A stretch of 5,580 nt of DNA from JAWXVD01 sp044425705. GTDB taxonomy: Bacteria; Bacillota; Clostridia; Lachnospirales; Lachnospiraceae. How positions within the stretch are numbered: position 1 is the stretch's first letter; each line of letters opens with the position of its first letter. The translations under genes and the position numbers were made by a program. The stretch is taken from positions 1 through 5,580 of the forward strand of contig JAWXVD010000177.1 in NCBI GenBank assembly GCA_044425705.1, in the 5' to 3' direction. The notes beneath the pieces were generated by a model. The model was not told the origin of the DNA, did not search any database, and saw only the letters and a list, made by a program, of their open reading frames with translations. Below are positions 1 to 5,580 of this stretch, piece after piece.

Positions 1-16
1 TTGTGCACTATTAAAA

Positions 17-91
17 AATGCATTCCACCTAAAAAGCAACTGAGCATTGTGTAGCAACTAGACTTTTAGCTATTTTTAGAGAGAATGCATT
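17..91 (-). terminator. Possible terminator hairpin of the marR-MATE-ogt operon
   Basis: AATGCATTC (17-25) pairs perfectly with GAATGCATT (83-91). Inside it CTAAAAA (29-35) pairs with TTTTTAG (73-79) across a 3x3 internal loop, leaving a loop of about 37 nt. Read on the minus strand the hairpin is followed at once by a T-run (TTTTTT, then AATAG), as in a Rho-independent terminator, and it begins about 50 nt after the ogt stop. The stem is AT-rich and the loop is long, so it is weaker than a classical terminator. It could instead be a structured RNA or a small repeat. The loop also holds two copies of AGCAACT (35-41 and 53-59). Confidence 0.4.
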
Positions 92-142
92 ACGTTTATA
101 AAATTGATGCGTTTGTCCTAATGGGCAGGTCTATCTATATTC

Positions 143-610
143 TTAGGCAAGATTCTCTTGTTCTAAGGCAAGCAAAAACTCCTTCATAGGCATACCATAA
201 GCATAGCCCACCATTTTACCGCTGGTGCCGATCACACGGTGACAGGGTACAACGATGGGAAGGGGATTTTTATTATTAGCCATGCCAACTGCACGGCAGG
301 CTTTTTCATTACCGATTGCTATGGCAATGTCTTTGTAGCTACGGGTTTTACCATAGTGGATATCCAGTAGTGCCCTCCACACTCGTTTCTGAAAATCGGT
401 TCCATGTAATTCAAAAGGGAAATCAAAGGTTTTCCTTTTACCGCTAAAGTATTCTTCTAGTTGTGTAAAGACTTTAGTGGTGAGATTTGTTTTTATACCC
501 ATATCCACGATATCTTCATAGTTGATTTTTTTGATAGCTATGACAATTTCATTCTCTACAGTGATTTTAAAGTATCCTAATTTTGTTTCATATATAGCAA
601 AGTCGGTCAT
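143..610 (-). CDS. ogt: Methylated-DNA--protein-cysteine methyltransferase (O6-alkylguanine-DNA alkyltransferase)
   Basis: This is a suicide DNA repair protein that moves the alkyl group from O6-alkylguanine (and O4-alkylthymine) to its own cysteine. The 155-residue length is normal for the short bacterial Ogt/MGMT form without an Ada domain. The active-site box IVVPCHRVIG places the acceptor at Cys123. Other family marks are GTDFQKRVW (70-78), the SYKDIA tyrosine (Tyr92), the helix-turn-helix segment ACRAVGMANNKNP with the base-flipping Arg106, and a C-terminal GYAYGMPMKEFLLALE segment. The start ATG has AAGGAG 8 nt upstream (619-624). It is the last gene of the operon, 20 bp after the MATE stop, so it is probably made from the marR promoter. 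A DNA repair enzyme downstream of a drug exporter suggests a shared response to a toxic compound, but this is inference. Nothing in the gene looks damaged. Confidence 0.96.
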   Translation of the reverse strand: MTDFAIYETKLGYFKITVENEIVIAIKKINYEDIVDMGIKTNLTTKVFTQLEEYFSGKRKTFDFPFELHGTDFQKRVWRALLDIHYGKTRSYKDIAIAIGNEKACRAVGMANNKNPLPIVVPCHRVIGTSGKMVGYAYGMPMKEFLLALEQENLA

Positions 611-630
611 AATCTATGCTCCTTAAAGAT

Positions 631-1989
631 TTATTTTATTCTTTTGTAAAACTTTCTCATATATAATATAGAAATCATTGCAGTGACTCCCTCGGCAATA
701 ATAAATGTAAGCCAGATTGCCCATGTATAATCGGGGTTTACTATAGCAAGTCTTGTAAAACCATAGGCAACGGGTAGAACAAGTAAGATTTGTCTTAAAA
801 ATGAGACTATGAGAGATTCTAATCCAGAACCTACTGCTTGGAATACTGTTTGTGATGCTACATTAATGCCTACAAAAACAAAACTTAAACTTACAATTTG
901 AATAGCTTTAATACAAAGCTCCATGGTGCTGCCAGAAAGACCAAAAGCAGAAGTGATAGGTACAGCGAAAATCTCAAATAAAATCGTTCCTATTAGTGTG
1001 ATAGATAGTGCATAAACAAATAGATACTTGATACATTCTTTTAGTCGTTTGTTGTTTTTTGAGCCATAAGTAAATGAAACAATTGGCATTGTGGCATCTC
1101 TTAAACCAAAGATTGCCATAATGACAAATTGTTGAATTTTATAGTATAATCCATAAACGGTAACAATAGATTCGCTTGCTAGAACGAAAATAACGTTTAA
1201 ACTGTAAGCCATAATGGAAATCAGTGCTTGTGCGACAATAGCAGGAAAGCCGATGATATATATTTTCTTAATGATTTCAAAGGACGGTCTAAATCCTTTC
1301 AGGCTATCGCTGATATGTTGATTATATTTTTTGTGGAAGTAGAATGCTAAAAGGAAGGCGCAGGTTTGTCCGATTACAGTGGCATATGCTGCGCCTTTTA
1401 CGCCCATGGGAGTGATTCCAAACCATCCATAAATTAAGATTGGATCTAGTATGATGTTCACAATAGAGCCTGTTACTTGGGCGATTGTTGAATATAGGGA
1501 ATGACCTGTAGATTGCAATAATTTCTCAAAGACAGCAAAGTATACGCTACCAAAAGAAACGATACATGTAATTTGCAAATAATCAACACCCATTTCTAAA
1601 ATAATCGGATTCACTGTTTGTGAGCCAATATAAGCATTGGCACAAAAAGCACCAAATAGAACTATGATTGCAGTTAAAAGGAGGCCTAGAAAGATAGTGT
1701 TCTTTGTGACTGCTTTTGTTTTTTCAACATTTTGTTCTCCTAGATAACGCGATATTAAAACAGAAGCACCTACACCAGTACCGATGCAGATAGCAACAAT
1801 AAACATATGTACGGGGAAAGCCAGGGTTAATGCATTTAGTGCTTCCTCACCATAAGTTTCCATATTTGATACAAACATACTATCTACTATATTATAAACT
1901 GCCTGCAAAGCAAGCGAAAACATAACAGGTATACTAGATGTTAGTACGAGTTTTTTCATTGGCATATTAGCTATTTTATTATTTTCCAT
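631..1989 (-). CDS. MATE family multidrug efflux transporter
   Basis: This is an integral membrane antiporter of the MATE (MatE, NorM/DinF-like) family, which exports drugs or other organic, often cationic, compounds using a Na+ or H+ gradient. The 452 residues and about 12 hydrophobic segments match the usual size. The N-terminal half shows the family pattern: a short basic leader, SSIPVMFSLALQAVYNIVDSM with the Asp (residue 36) of TM1, then a Gly-rich GTGVGASVLISRYLGEQ segment near 70-86. The second half repeats this (GFPAIVAQALISIMAYSLNVI near 247), as expected from the internal duplication. The start codon lies inside the end of the upstream MarR gene (19-bp overlap) and has only a weak purine-rich site (AAGAGA at 1994-1999), so translational coupling is likely. 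Substrate cannot be told from sequence; the adjacent MarR suggests induction by the substrate. Confidence 0.96.
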   Translation of the reverse strand: MENNKIANMPMKKLVLTSSIPVMFSLALQAVYNIVDSMFVSNMETYGEEALNALTLAFPVHMFIVAICIGTGVGASVLISRYLGEQNVEKTKAVTKNTIFLGLLLTAIIVLFGAFCANAYIGSQTVNPIILEMGVDYLQITCIVSFGSVYFAVFEKLLQSTGHSLYSTIAQVTGSIVNIILDPILIYGWFGITPMGVKGAAYATVIGQTCAFLLAFYFHKKYNQHISDSLKGFRPSFEIIKKIYIIGFPAIVAQALISIMAYSLNVIFVLASESIVTVYGLYYKIQQFVIMAIFGLRDATMPIVSFTYGSKNNKRLKECIKYLFVYALSITLIGTILFEIFAVPITSAFGLSGSTMELCIKAIQIVSLSFVFVGINVASQTVFQAVGSGLESLIVSFLRQILLVLPVAYGFTRLAIVNPDYTWAIWLTFIIAEGVTAMISILYMRKFYKRIK

Positions 1990-2426
1990 GGGTTCTCTTC
2001 TTTCGTGTTTAGGTTTTCAGTTATTGCGTCAAGTAAATCTTGCAGTTGATCGATATTTTGAATATTATTCTTCATTTTTAATTCTACTCGGTTAAAACAT
2101 TTGATAATTTGTTCGTAATAAGAAAATGCTTTAGAAGTTGGGAGAATATGTTTGATTTTTGCATTATATGGAACGGTATTTCGAGTAATGAACTGATTTT
2201 TTTCCATGGTGCTTAATATTAGGCTAACACTGGAACGTTTGAGATTTAAAAAATCTTCGATATCCCGACCTATAACGGTACGTTTTTTATTTTCTTCGAT
2301 AACGAAACAAATAATGCGAGCAGTTGTTGCAGACATATTTTTATCAACATGAGTAGTAATTTCATATTCTAATTCTCGCATAATTTGATTGTGAATTTTA
2401 GCGATTTCAATTCCGATAATAAACAT
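1971..2426 (-). CDS. MarR family transcriptional regulator
   Basis: A small winged-helix DNA-binding protein of 151 residues, the usual MarR length. The N-terminal helix (about 5-27) and the C-terminal helices (about 100-140) would form the dimer interface. The winged HTH lies at about 50-96: helix VIGRDIEDFLNL, recognition helix KRSSVSLILSTMEKNQFI, then a wing around RNTVPYNAKIKHILPT. The ATG is supported by a purine-rich site, AGGAAGG, roughly 8 nt upstream. It is the first gene of the operon and overlaps the MATE gene. MarR proteins typically repress their own operon by binding a palindrome and release it on binding a ligand. Here a perfect palindrome covers the promoter -10 and start site, which strongly suggests autorepression. 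The protein is diverged, so subfamily and ligand are unknown. Confidence 0.9.
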   Translation of the reverse strand: MFIIGIEIAKIHNQIMRELEYEITTHVDKNMSATTARIICFVIEENKKRTVIGRDIEDFLNLKRSSVSLILSTMEKNQFITRNTVPYNAKIKHILPTSKAFSYYEQIIKCFNRVELKMKNNIQNIDQLQDLLDAITENLNTKEENPWKIIK

Positions 2427-2443
2427 AGAATTTCCTTCCTGTC

Positions 2444-2467
2444 ATAATGTTTTATATAAAACATTAT
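2444..2467. promoter_or_regulatory. Perfect 24-bp palindrome, likely MarR operator
   Basis: The half-site ATAATGTTTTAT is followed directly by its exact reverse complement, ATAAAACATTAT, with no spacer. It covers five of the six bases of the -10 hexamer and the expected transcription start of the minus-strand operon, and ends 18 bp before the marR ATG. MarR dimers bind AT-rich palindromes of about 16-24 bp in this position, so this is the obvious operator for the adjacent regulator. Binding itself is inferred. Confidence 0.8.
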
Positions 2468-2491
2468 ACTGACCATGATAAAAGATGTCAA
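2463..2491 (-). promoter_or_regulatory. Consensus sigma-A promoter of the marR-MATE-ogt operon
   Basis: On the minus strand the -35 is TTGACA (2486-2491) and the -10 is TATAAT (2463-2468), both exact consensus, with an optimal 17-bp spacer. The start site should fall near 2456, inside the palindrome, giving a leader of about 30 nt before the marR ATG. Such a strong promoter with an operator across its -10 fits a system kept off by its repressor and highly expressed when derepressed. Confidence 0.9.
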
Positions 2492-2511
2492 TATAAATAA
2501 TTTCATTTTGT

Positions 2512-2540
2512 TACATTTTACGGTGTAGCCGTGAAATGTA
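2512..2540. repeat. 12-bp inverted repeat between divergent promoters
   Basis: TACATTTTACGG (2512-2523) pairs with CCGTGAAATGTA (2529-2540) around a TGTAG loop; all 12 pairs form, one of them G-U (as DNA, one mismatch). No T-run follows on either strand, so it is not a classical terminator. It lies about 20 bp upstream of the minus-strand -35 and about 55 bp upstream of the plus-strand -10 candidate, so neither transcript should include it. A binding site for a regulator, or a leftover of a lost gene, is possible. Confidence 0.6.
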
Positions 2541-2592
2541 TTGATTATTCAAAGGTTCTTGCATTTTTTTGATGGCGAGAGAAAGTTTTTTA

Positions 2593-2601
2593 TGCTACAA
2601 T
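2593..2601 (+). promoter_or_regulatory. Candidate extended -10 promoter upstream of the kinase remnant
   Basis: TGCTACAAT contains a good -10 hexamer (TACAAT, 2596-2601) with the TG extension typical of Gram-positive promoters. No -35 sits at the right distance: TTGATG at 2569-2574 would need a 21-bp spacer. It would serve the kinase remnant and probably the small membrane protein after it. The rest of 2602-2746 contains only broken short reading frames with stops in all three plus-strand frames. Confidence 0.4.
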
Positions 2602-2746
2602 GATGGGGATGATGCGTATTTTAATGATATTAAAAAGGTTTGTGTAAAGGTGAAGAGCAGAAATTATTCGTTTTAGTATGAGGATATACTGCATCGCCAG
2701 TAGCGTCTATGGTCGATCAGCCATCCTATTCATATTTTAATGAAGG

Positions 2747-3058
2747 TTGGAGTCAGCAGATAGGGCAATTCAAAAATCTGCTAAGTATTTACGCTCTTAT
2801 TTACGGGTGATTAATGAAGAAGAAAATATACCAATCGATTTAGAGTTAGATATGGTAGAAAATTATTTGATTATTGAGCAAATGCGATTTGAAGATAAAT
2901 TATCTTTTGTGGTGGACAAGAAATTTGAAGACTCTGAAGTACCTCCACTTTCGGTGCAGACTTTAGTAGAAAATGCGGTGGTACATGGGATACAAAAACA
3001 AACAGTGAAGGGTAAGGTTATAGTTACCACAAGGAAGAATGGAATCTTTAATATATAG
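2747..3058 (+). pseudogene. Remnant of a LytS/YesM-type sensor histidine kinase
   Basis: The 103-codon open stretch reads as the middle of a His_kinase (LytS/YesM, PF06580-like) protein. It begins with the helix that follows the phosphorylated-His box (AIQKSAKYLRSYLRV), continues through the ENYLIIEQMRFEDKL segment, and reaches the N box PPLSVQTLVENAVVHGI (67-82), which binds ATP-Mg. It then stops about 20 residues later, where the DNG and glycine-rich ATP-binding boxes should follow. Also missing are the membrane and sensor part and the conserved NPHFLFN histidine box. No usable start exists: the frame opens just after a TGA, and its first TTG has no correctly spaced binding site. Another plus frame stays open from 2682 to 2807 (with SYSYFNEGW) and may be a frameshifted piece of the upstream part, but I cannot recognise it. 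Such kinases span about 400-600 residues, so this fragment cannot work as a kinase. Most likely it is a decayed gene left by deletion. Confidence 0.8.
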
Positions 3059-3089
3059 ATTTACGAGAGACATGTAAAGGAGGTTGTAT

Positions 3090-3557
3090 ATGGAAACAAA
3101 TGATTTTCGAGAATTGATGGGTTCTATCGAGATGGTAAAGTACGTAGCAGTTTTTGTTACAGTTGTATTGGGATACATAATCATATTTCCAGTATATAAG
3201 AAAGTGAGTTATGCCATTAGTTATAAACGGAAACGAGACATTGCAGTCAGTAGAAATCATATTATAAAGGCAAAACGCATCAAATCTTCAGTACGAGGGA
3301 GTGTAAATGAGTATAGAAGCTATGGTACATATATTTATACGATGAATGGAAAAGAGAAGAAATTTAAAGCCATGTTTAAAAATTCAAGTATGGCACCAGC
3401 TATGATAGATTTAATGTATGTAAAGAATCCCAAGAAAGTATTTTGTTACGAAGAATATCACTGGGAAAACTATAAAGCAATTATTTTATTACCGATTATG
3501 GCATTTCCATGGGTATTAGGGATGATAGCAGTTTGGTTGTTACAATTACAGGTGTAG
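3090..3557 (+). CDS. Small two-TM membrane protein, DUF3592-like architecture
   Basis: The protein has 155 residues. I start it at ATG 3090 because a full AAAGGAGG (3076-3083) lies 6 nt upstream; the in-frame TTG at 3084 directly abuts that site. A first TM segment (about 16-37) is followed by a basic stretch (YKRKRD), a soluble domain of some 80 residues, and a second TM (about 131-152). The middle has the pattern of DUF3592-type proteins: YGTYIYTMNGKEKKFKAMF, then a strand ending LMYVKNPKKVF, resembling the 'Y.Y.v.G..y' and 'v.Y.p.nP' signatures. The family link is pattern recognition, not a search, and its function is unknown. It starts 31 bp after the kinase remnant, so it may share that gene's former promoter. 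The coding frame, strong binding site and clean stop argue that it is a live gene. Confidence 0.82.
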   Translation: METNDFRELMGSIEMVKYVAVFVTVVLGYIIIFPVYKKVSYAISYKRKRDIAVSRNHIIKAKRIKSSVRGSVNEYRSYGTYIYTMNGKEKKFKAMFKNSSMAPAMIDLMYVKNPKKVFCYEEYHWENYKAIILLPIMAFPWVLGMIAVWLLQLQV

Positions 3558-3611
3558 CGGAGATCTATTATCAAAGTGAGGAACAAGTTACAAAATGAAA
3601 AATAGGAGCAT

Positions 3612-3653
3612 ATGAATACCAGTGATTTTATGCTGAAAGGGAGATTAGGTTGA
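3612..3653 (+). other. Possible 13-codon leader ORF before the M42 peptidase
   Basis: ATG 3612 reads MNTSDFMLKGRLG and ends at TGA 3651-3653. AGGAG lies upstream at 3604-3608, but only 3 nt from the ATG, closer than ideal. The ORF is in the same frame as the M42 gene, and its stop lies within the left arm of the hairpin at 3648-3672. It may be a leader peptide, a remnant, or chance. The rest of 3558-3731 shows no clear promoter. Confidence 0.2.
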
Positions 3654-3672
3654 AAAATAAGATTTTTCAACC
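3648..3672. repeat. Perfect 11-bp inverted repeat in the M42 upstream region
   Basis: GGTTGAAAAAT (3648-3658) and ATTTTTCAACC (3662-3672) are exact complements around AAG. No T-run follows on either strand, so it is a poor terminator. It lies 59 bp before the M42 ATG and could be an mRNA structure or an operator. Confidence 0.6.
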
Positions 3673-3731
3673 GGCAATTTGTACCTTACGGTCCAAAGTT
3701 GCCAGACTATGAGAAAGGTATAGGTATTATA

Positions 3732-4757
3732 ATGAGAGAATATTTATTGAATATAACAAAAGAGCTATTAGCCATTGATAGTCCTAGTGGATTTTGTAAG
3801 AATGCAGTGGATTTTGCGTGGGAAGAGGCAACGAAATTAGGTTATAAAACAGCTAAAAATGCAAAAGGAAATTTATTGATTTATGTAGATGGCAAATCTA
3901 GTGAAAAAACAATTGGGGTTGCAGGACATGTAGACACGCTTGGTTTGATGGTTCGCAGTATCGGAGAAGATGGAAGTCTTGCAATCACTAATATTGGAGG
4001 GCTATTAATGCCTACGGTAGATGGGGAATATTGTCGTATCTATACTCGTGATAACAGAGTGTATACAGGTACTATTTTAAGTAAATCGCCGGCAGCCCAC
4101 GTATATAAAGATGCGAAAGATCGTGACCGTGAATGTGACACTATGTATGTTCGTTTAGATGAAGTGGTAAAAAGTAAAAAAGATGTAGTAGATCTTGGAA
4201 TCAATAATGGAGACTATATTGCAGTAGAAACGAAAACAGTTATTACGGATTCAGGTTTTATCAAATCTCGCTTTTTAGATGACAAACAAAGTGTTGCTTG
4301 TATGTTTACTGCATTAAAAGAGATGAAGGATAAAAATATTGTACCTGCTTATAATCTTATTTTCATTTTATCTACCTACGAAGAAGTGGGGCATGGAGCT
4401 AGCAACTTGCCTTCGGAAATTACAGAAATGCTTTCAGTAGATATGGGATGTATTGGACTAGATTTATCTTGTACAGAATATGATGTGAGTATCTGTGCAA
4501 AGGATACCTCAGGTCCATATGATTATGAAATGACAAATAAGCTGATTGCCCTTGCAAAAGCAAATAATATTCCACATGCTGTAGATATTTATCCATTTTA
4601 TGGCTCGGATGTGAGTGCTGCTTTGCGTGCTGGAAATGATATTCGAGGCGCCTTAATTGGCCCGGGCGTACATGCGTCACACGGTATGGAACGTACCCAT
4701 GTACAGGCAGTGGAAGGAACGGTGAATTTGATTCTTGCTTATGCGCAGGCAGAATAG
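3732..4757 (+). CDS. M42 family metallo-aminopeptidase
   Basis: A cytoplasmic di-metal (Zn/Co) aminopeptidase of the M42 family (glutamyl aminopeptidase/TET/endoglucanase-M type), which removes N-terminal residues from short peptides and usually assembles into a large hollow complex. With ATG 3732 it has 341 residues, the usual length, beginning MREYLLNITKELLAIDSPSG as its relatives do. All expected active-site residues are visible: His66 and Asp68 in GHVDTLG, the bridging Asp183 in RFLDDK, the general-base pair Glu217-Glu218 in STYEEVGHG, Asp237 in SVDMG, and His323 in HASHGMERTH. The frame is also open upstream to 3654, with a TTG at 3699. I prefer ATG 3732 because it matches the family start, but its binding site is weak (TAGG 7 nt, AAAGG 13 nt upstream). 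It ends before a strong terminator and looks like the last gene of its unit. No signal peptide is seen. 'Cellulase M' names given to relatives are probably misleading. Confidence 0.95.
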   Translation: MREYLLNITKELLAIDSPSGFCKNAVDFAWEEATKLGYKTAKNAKGNLLIYVDGKSSEKTIGVAGHVDTLGLMVRSIGEDGSLAITNIGGLLMPTVDGEYCRIYTRDNRVYTGTILSKSPAAHVYKDAKDRDRECDTMYVRLDEVVKSKKDVVDLGINNGDYIAVETKTVITDSGFIKSRFLDDKQSVACMFTALKEMKDKNIVPAYNLIFILSTYEEVGHGASNLPSEITEMLSVDMGCIGLDLSCTEYDVSICAKDTSGPYDYEMTNKLIALAKANNIPHAVDIYPFYGSDVSAALRAGNDIRGALIGPGVHASHGMERTHVQAVEGTVNLILAYAQAE

Positions 4758-4832
4758 GTTGAAACAAGAGTGAAAATAAATTTTCATCTTTACAAGAAAG
4801 TGAAATCATTTGATTGAATTTTGTTATAAAGT

Positions 4833-4880
4833 AAACACTGATAGAATGAATATCTCCATTTTATCGGTGTTTTTATTATA
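4833..4880 (+). terminator. Intrinsic terminator after the M42 peptidase
   Basis: AAACACTGATAGAATG (4833-4848) pairs along its whole length with CATTTTATCGGTGTTT (4857-4872), giving a 16-bp stem with two G-U pairs and an 8-nt loop. It is followed by T-rich sequence (TTATTATA). It lies 75 bp after the peptidase stop and separates that gene from the response regulator. The rest of 4758-4977 holds a minor palindrome at 4771-4786 and the AT-rich upstream region of the next gene. Confidence 0.88.
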
Positions 4881-4977
4881 TAAAATCAAAAAAATATTAA
4901 AATATGATATGAATTTAAACTATATTTTAAGTAGATAAGGTATGATATTATTAGCAGATAGAGTGTGAGGTAAGGAT

Positions 4978-5580
4978 ATGAGATTATTATTATGTGAAGA
5001 TGAAAAAGAATTGTCCAATGCATTGGTGGCAATCTTAAAACATAGCAAATATTCAGTAGATGCCGTTTATGACGGAGAAGAGGCATTGGCATATTTAGAA
5101 GATAGTAGCTATGATGCAGTAATATTGGATATTATGATGCCTAAAGTAGATGGGATTACGGTATTAAAGAAAACTAGGCAAAAAGGAAATAGAGTGCCAA
5201 TTTTAATGTTAACAGCACGGTCGCAGGTTGATGATAAGGTGTTAGGTTTAGATTTAGGAGCTAATGATTATTTGACGAAACCCTTTGCAACGAAAGAATT
5301 ATTAGCAAGGATTCGTGCGATGACAAGGGGACAATCAGAGGCGGTATCTTCCATACTAACAATGGGAAATGTATCTTTAAATCAGGTCACATATGAGTTA
5401 GAAGCAAAATCAGGAAGCTTTCGATTGGCAAACAAAGAATTTCAAATGATGGAGTTATTGATGTTGAATCAAAATAATATTATATCTACTGAGCGATTTA
5501 TGGAAAAGATATGGGGATTTGATAGTGATTCGGAAATCAATGTGGTTTGGGTATATATTTCTTATTTGCGTAAAAAATTA
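4978..5580 (+). CDS. OmpR/PhoB-family response regulator (3' end beyond the window)
   Basis: The first 201 codons of a two-component response regulator, open to the window edge; the family is usually about 220-230 residues, so some 20-30 are missing. The receiver domain (1 to about 117) has acidic residues Glu7-Asp8, phospho-acceptor Asp51 in VILDIMMP, Thr79 in LTA and Lys101 in LTKPF, so it looks fully active. A linker (about 118-126) leads to a winged-helix DNA-binding domain (about 127 onward), with LANKEFQMMELLM and the recognition helix in VVWVYISYLRKKL. ATG 4978 is preceded by GTGAGG, 7 nt away. A terminator separates it from the peptidase, so it begins its own unit; TATGAT (4941-4946) is a possible -10, with no clear -35. 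A sensor kinase gene probably follows outside the window. The signal it answers to cannot be told from sequence. Confidence 0.95.
   Translation, partial: MRLLLCEDEKELSNALVAILKHSKYSVDAVYDGEEALAYLEDSSYDAVILDIMMPKVDGITVLKKTRQKGNRVPILMLTARSQVDDKVLGLDLGANDYLTKPFATKELLARIRAMTRGQSEAVSSILTMGNVSLNQVTYELEAKSGSFRLANKEFQMMELLMLNQNNIISTERFMEKIWGFDSDSEINVVWVYISYLRKKL

Noticed and set aside
3084..3092. TTG start for the small membrane protein
   Set aside because: TTG 3084 immediately abuts the AAAGGAGG site, whereas ATG 3090 has ideal 6-nt spacing.
2963..3670. Three minus-strand open frames opposite the kinase remnant and membrane protein
   Set aside because: They are antisense to better-supported plus-strand genes, overlap each other or the gene ends, and have no recognisable domain.
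3648..3672. Selenocysteine insertion at the UGA in the hairpin
   Set aside because: Bacterial insertion elements follow the UGA with a GC-richer stem and an apical loop some 16-37 nt away. Here the UGA lies within an AT-rich stem with its loop only about 5 nt downstream, and no conserved catalytic position is involved.
3699..3731. TTG start giving the M42 peptidase 11 extra residues
   Set aside because: The family normally begins at the MREYLLN-like segment encoded from ATG 3732, and no good binding site precedes the TTG.
3646..4764. Direct repeat TAGGTTGAAA at 3646-3655 and 4755-4764 flanking the M42 gene, as a sign of mobility
   Set aside because: It is only 10 bp, one copy includes the peptidase stop codon, and there is no transposase or terminal inverted repeat.
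4771..4786. Palindrome TGAAAAT-AA-ATTTTCA as the M42 terminator
   Set aside because: It is short, AT-only in its core and has no T-run after it; the 16-bp stem at 4833-4872 is far better.
4420..4809. Minus-strand open frame opposite the peptidase gene
   Set aside because: It is antisense to conserved M42 coding sequence, has a low-complexity His/Leu/Tyr-rich translation, and matches no family.
4886..5092. Minus-strand open frame upstream of and into the response regulator gene
   Set aside because: It overlaps the receiver domain coding sequence and AT-rich promoter DNA, and its translation is an unstructured Ile/Leu/Tyr run.

Overview
The window is AT-rich, with short intergenic gaps, AGGAGG-type ribosome binding sites, consensus vegetative promoters and a U-tailed terminator. 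Its proteins look most like those of low-GC Firmicutes, probably Clostridia of the Lachnospiraceae type. That placement comes from codon use and protein style, not from a marker gene. It is ordinary chromosomal sequence: no RNA gene, IS element, CRISPR array or phage gene was recognised.

The left part (about 1-2491) is a minus-strand operon read from right to left: a MarR-family regulator, a MATE multidrug efflux transporter that overlaps it by 19 bp, and an O6-alkylguanine-DNA alkyltransferase 20 bp further on. Its promoter is a perfect TTGACA-17-TATAAT. A perfect 24-bp palindrome covers the -10 hexamer and the expected start site, which is the layout expected of an autorepressed MarR operon. 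A long imperfect hairpin with a T-run after it (17-91) may end the transcript.

The middle (about 2500-3731) is less orderly. A 12-bp-stem hairpin lies between the two divergent promoters. An extended -10 promoter candidate then leads into the remnant of a LytS/YesM-type sensor histidine kinase, which keeps the stretch after the phosphorylated-histidine box and the N box but has lost both ends. Next comes an intact small membrane protein (two TM segments around a small soluble domain, DUF3592-like in layout). A 174-bp gap follows, holding a 13-codon ORF whose UGA stop lies in an 11-bp perfect hairpin and is in frame with the next gene.

The right part has a complete M42-family metallo-aminopeptidase with all expected metal ligands, a strong intrinsic terminator (4833-4880), and the first 201 codons of an OmpR/PhoB-type response regulator that runs off the window end; its partner kinase probably lies beyond. 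No wholly new system is evident. The points most worth following up are the marR-MATE-ogt operon with its operator, the kinase remnant, and the unexplained hairpins at 2512-2540 and 3648-3672.
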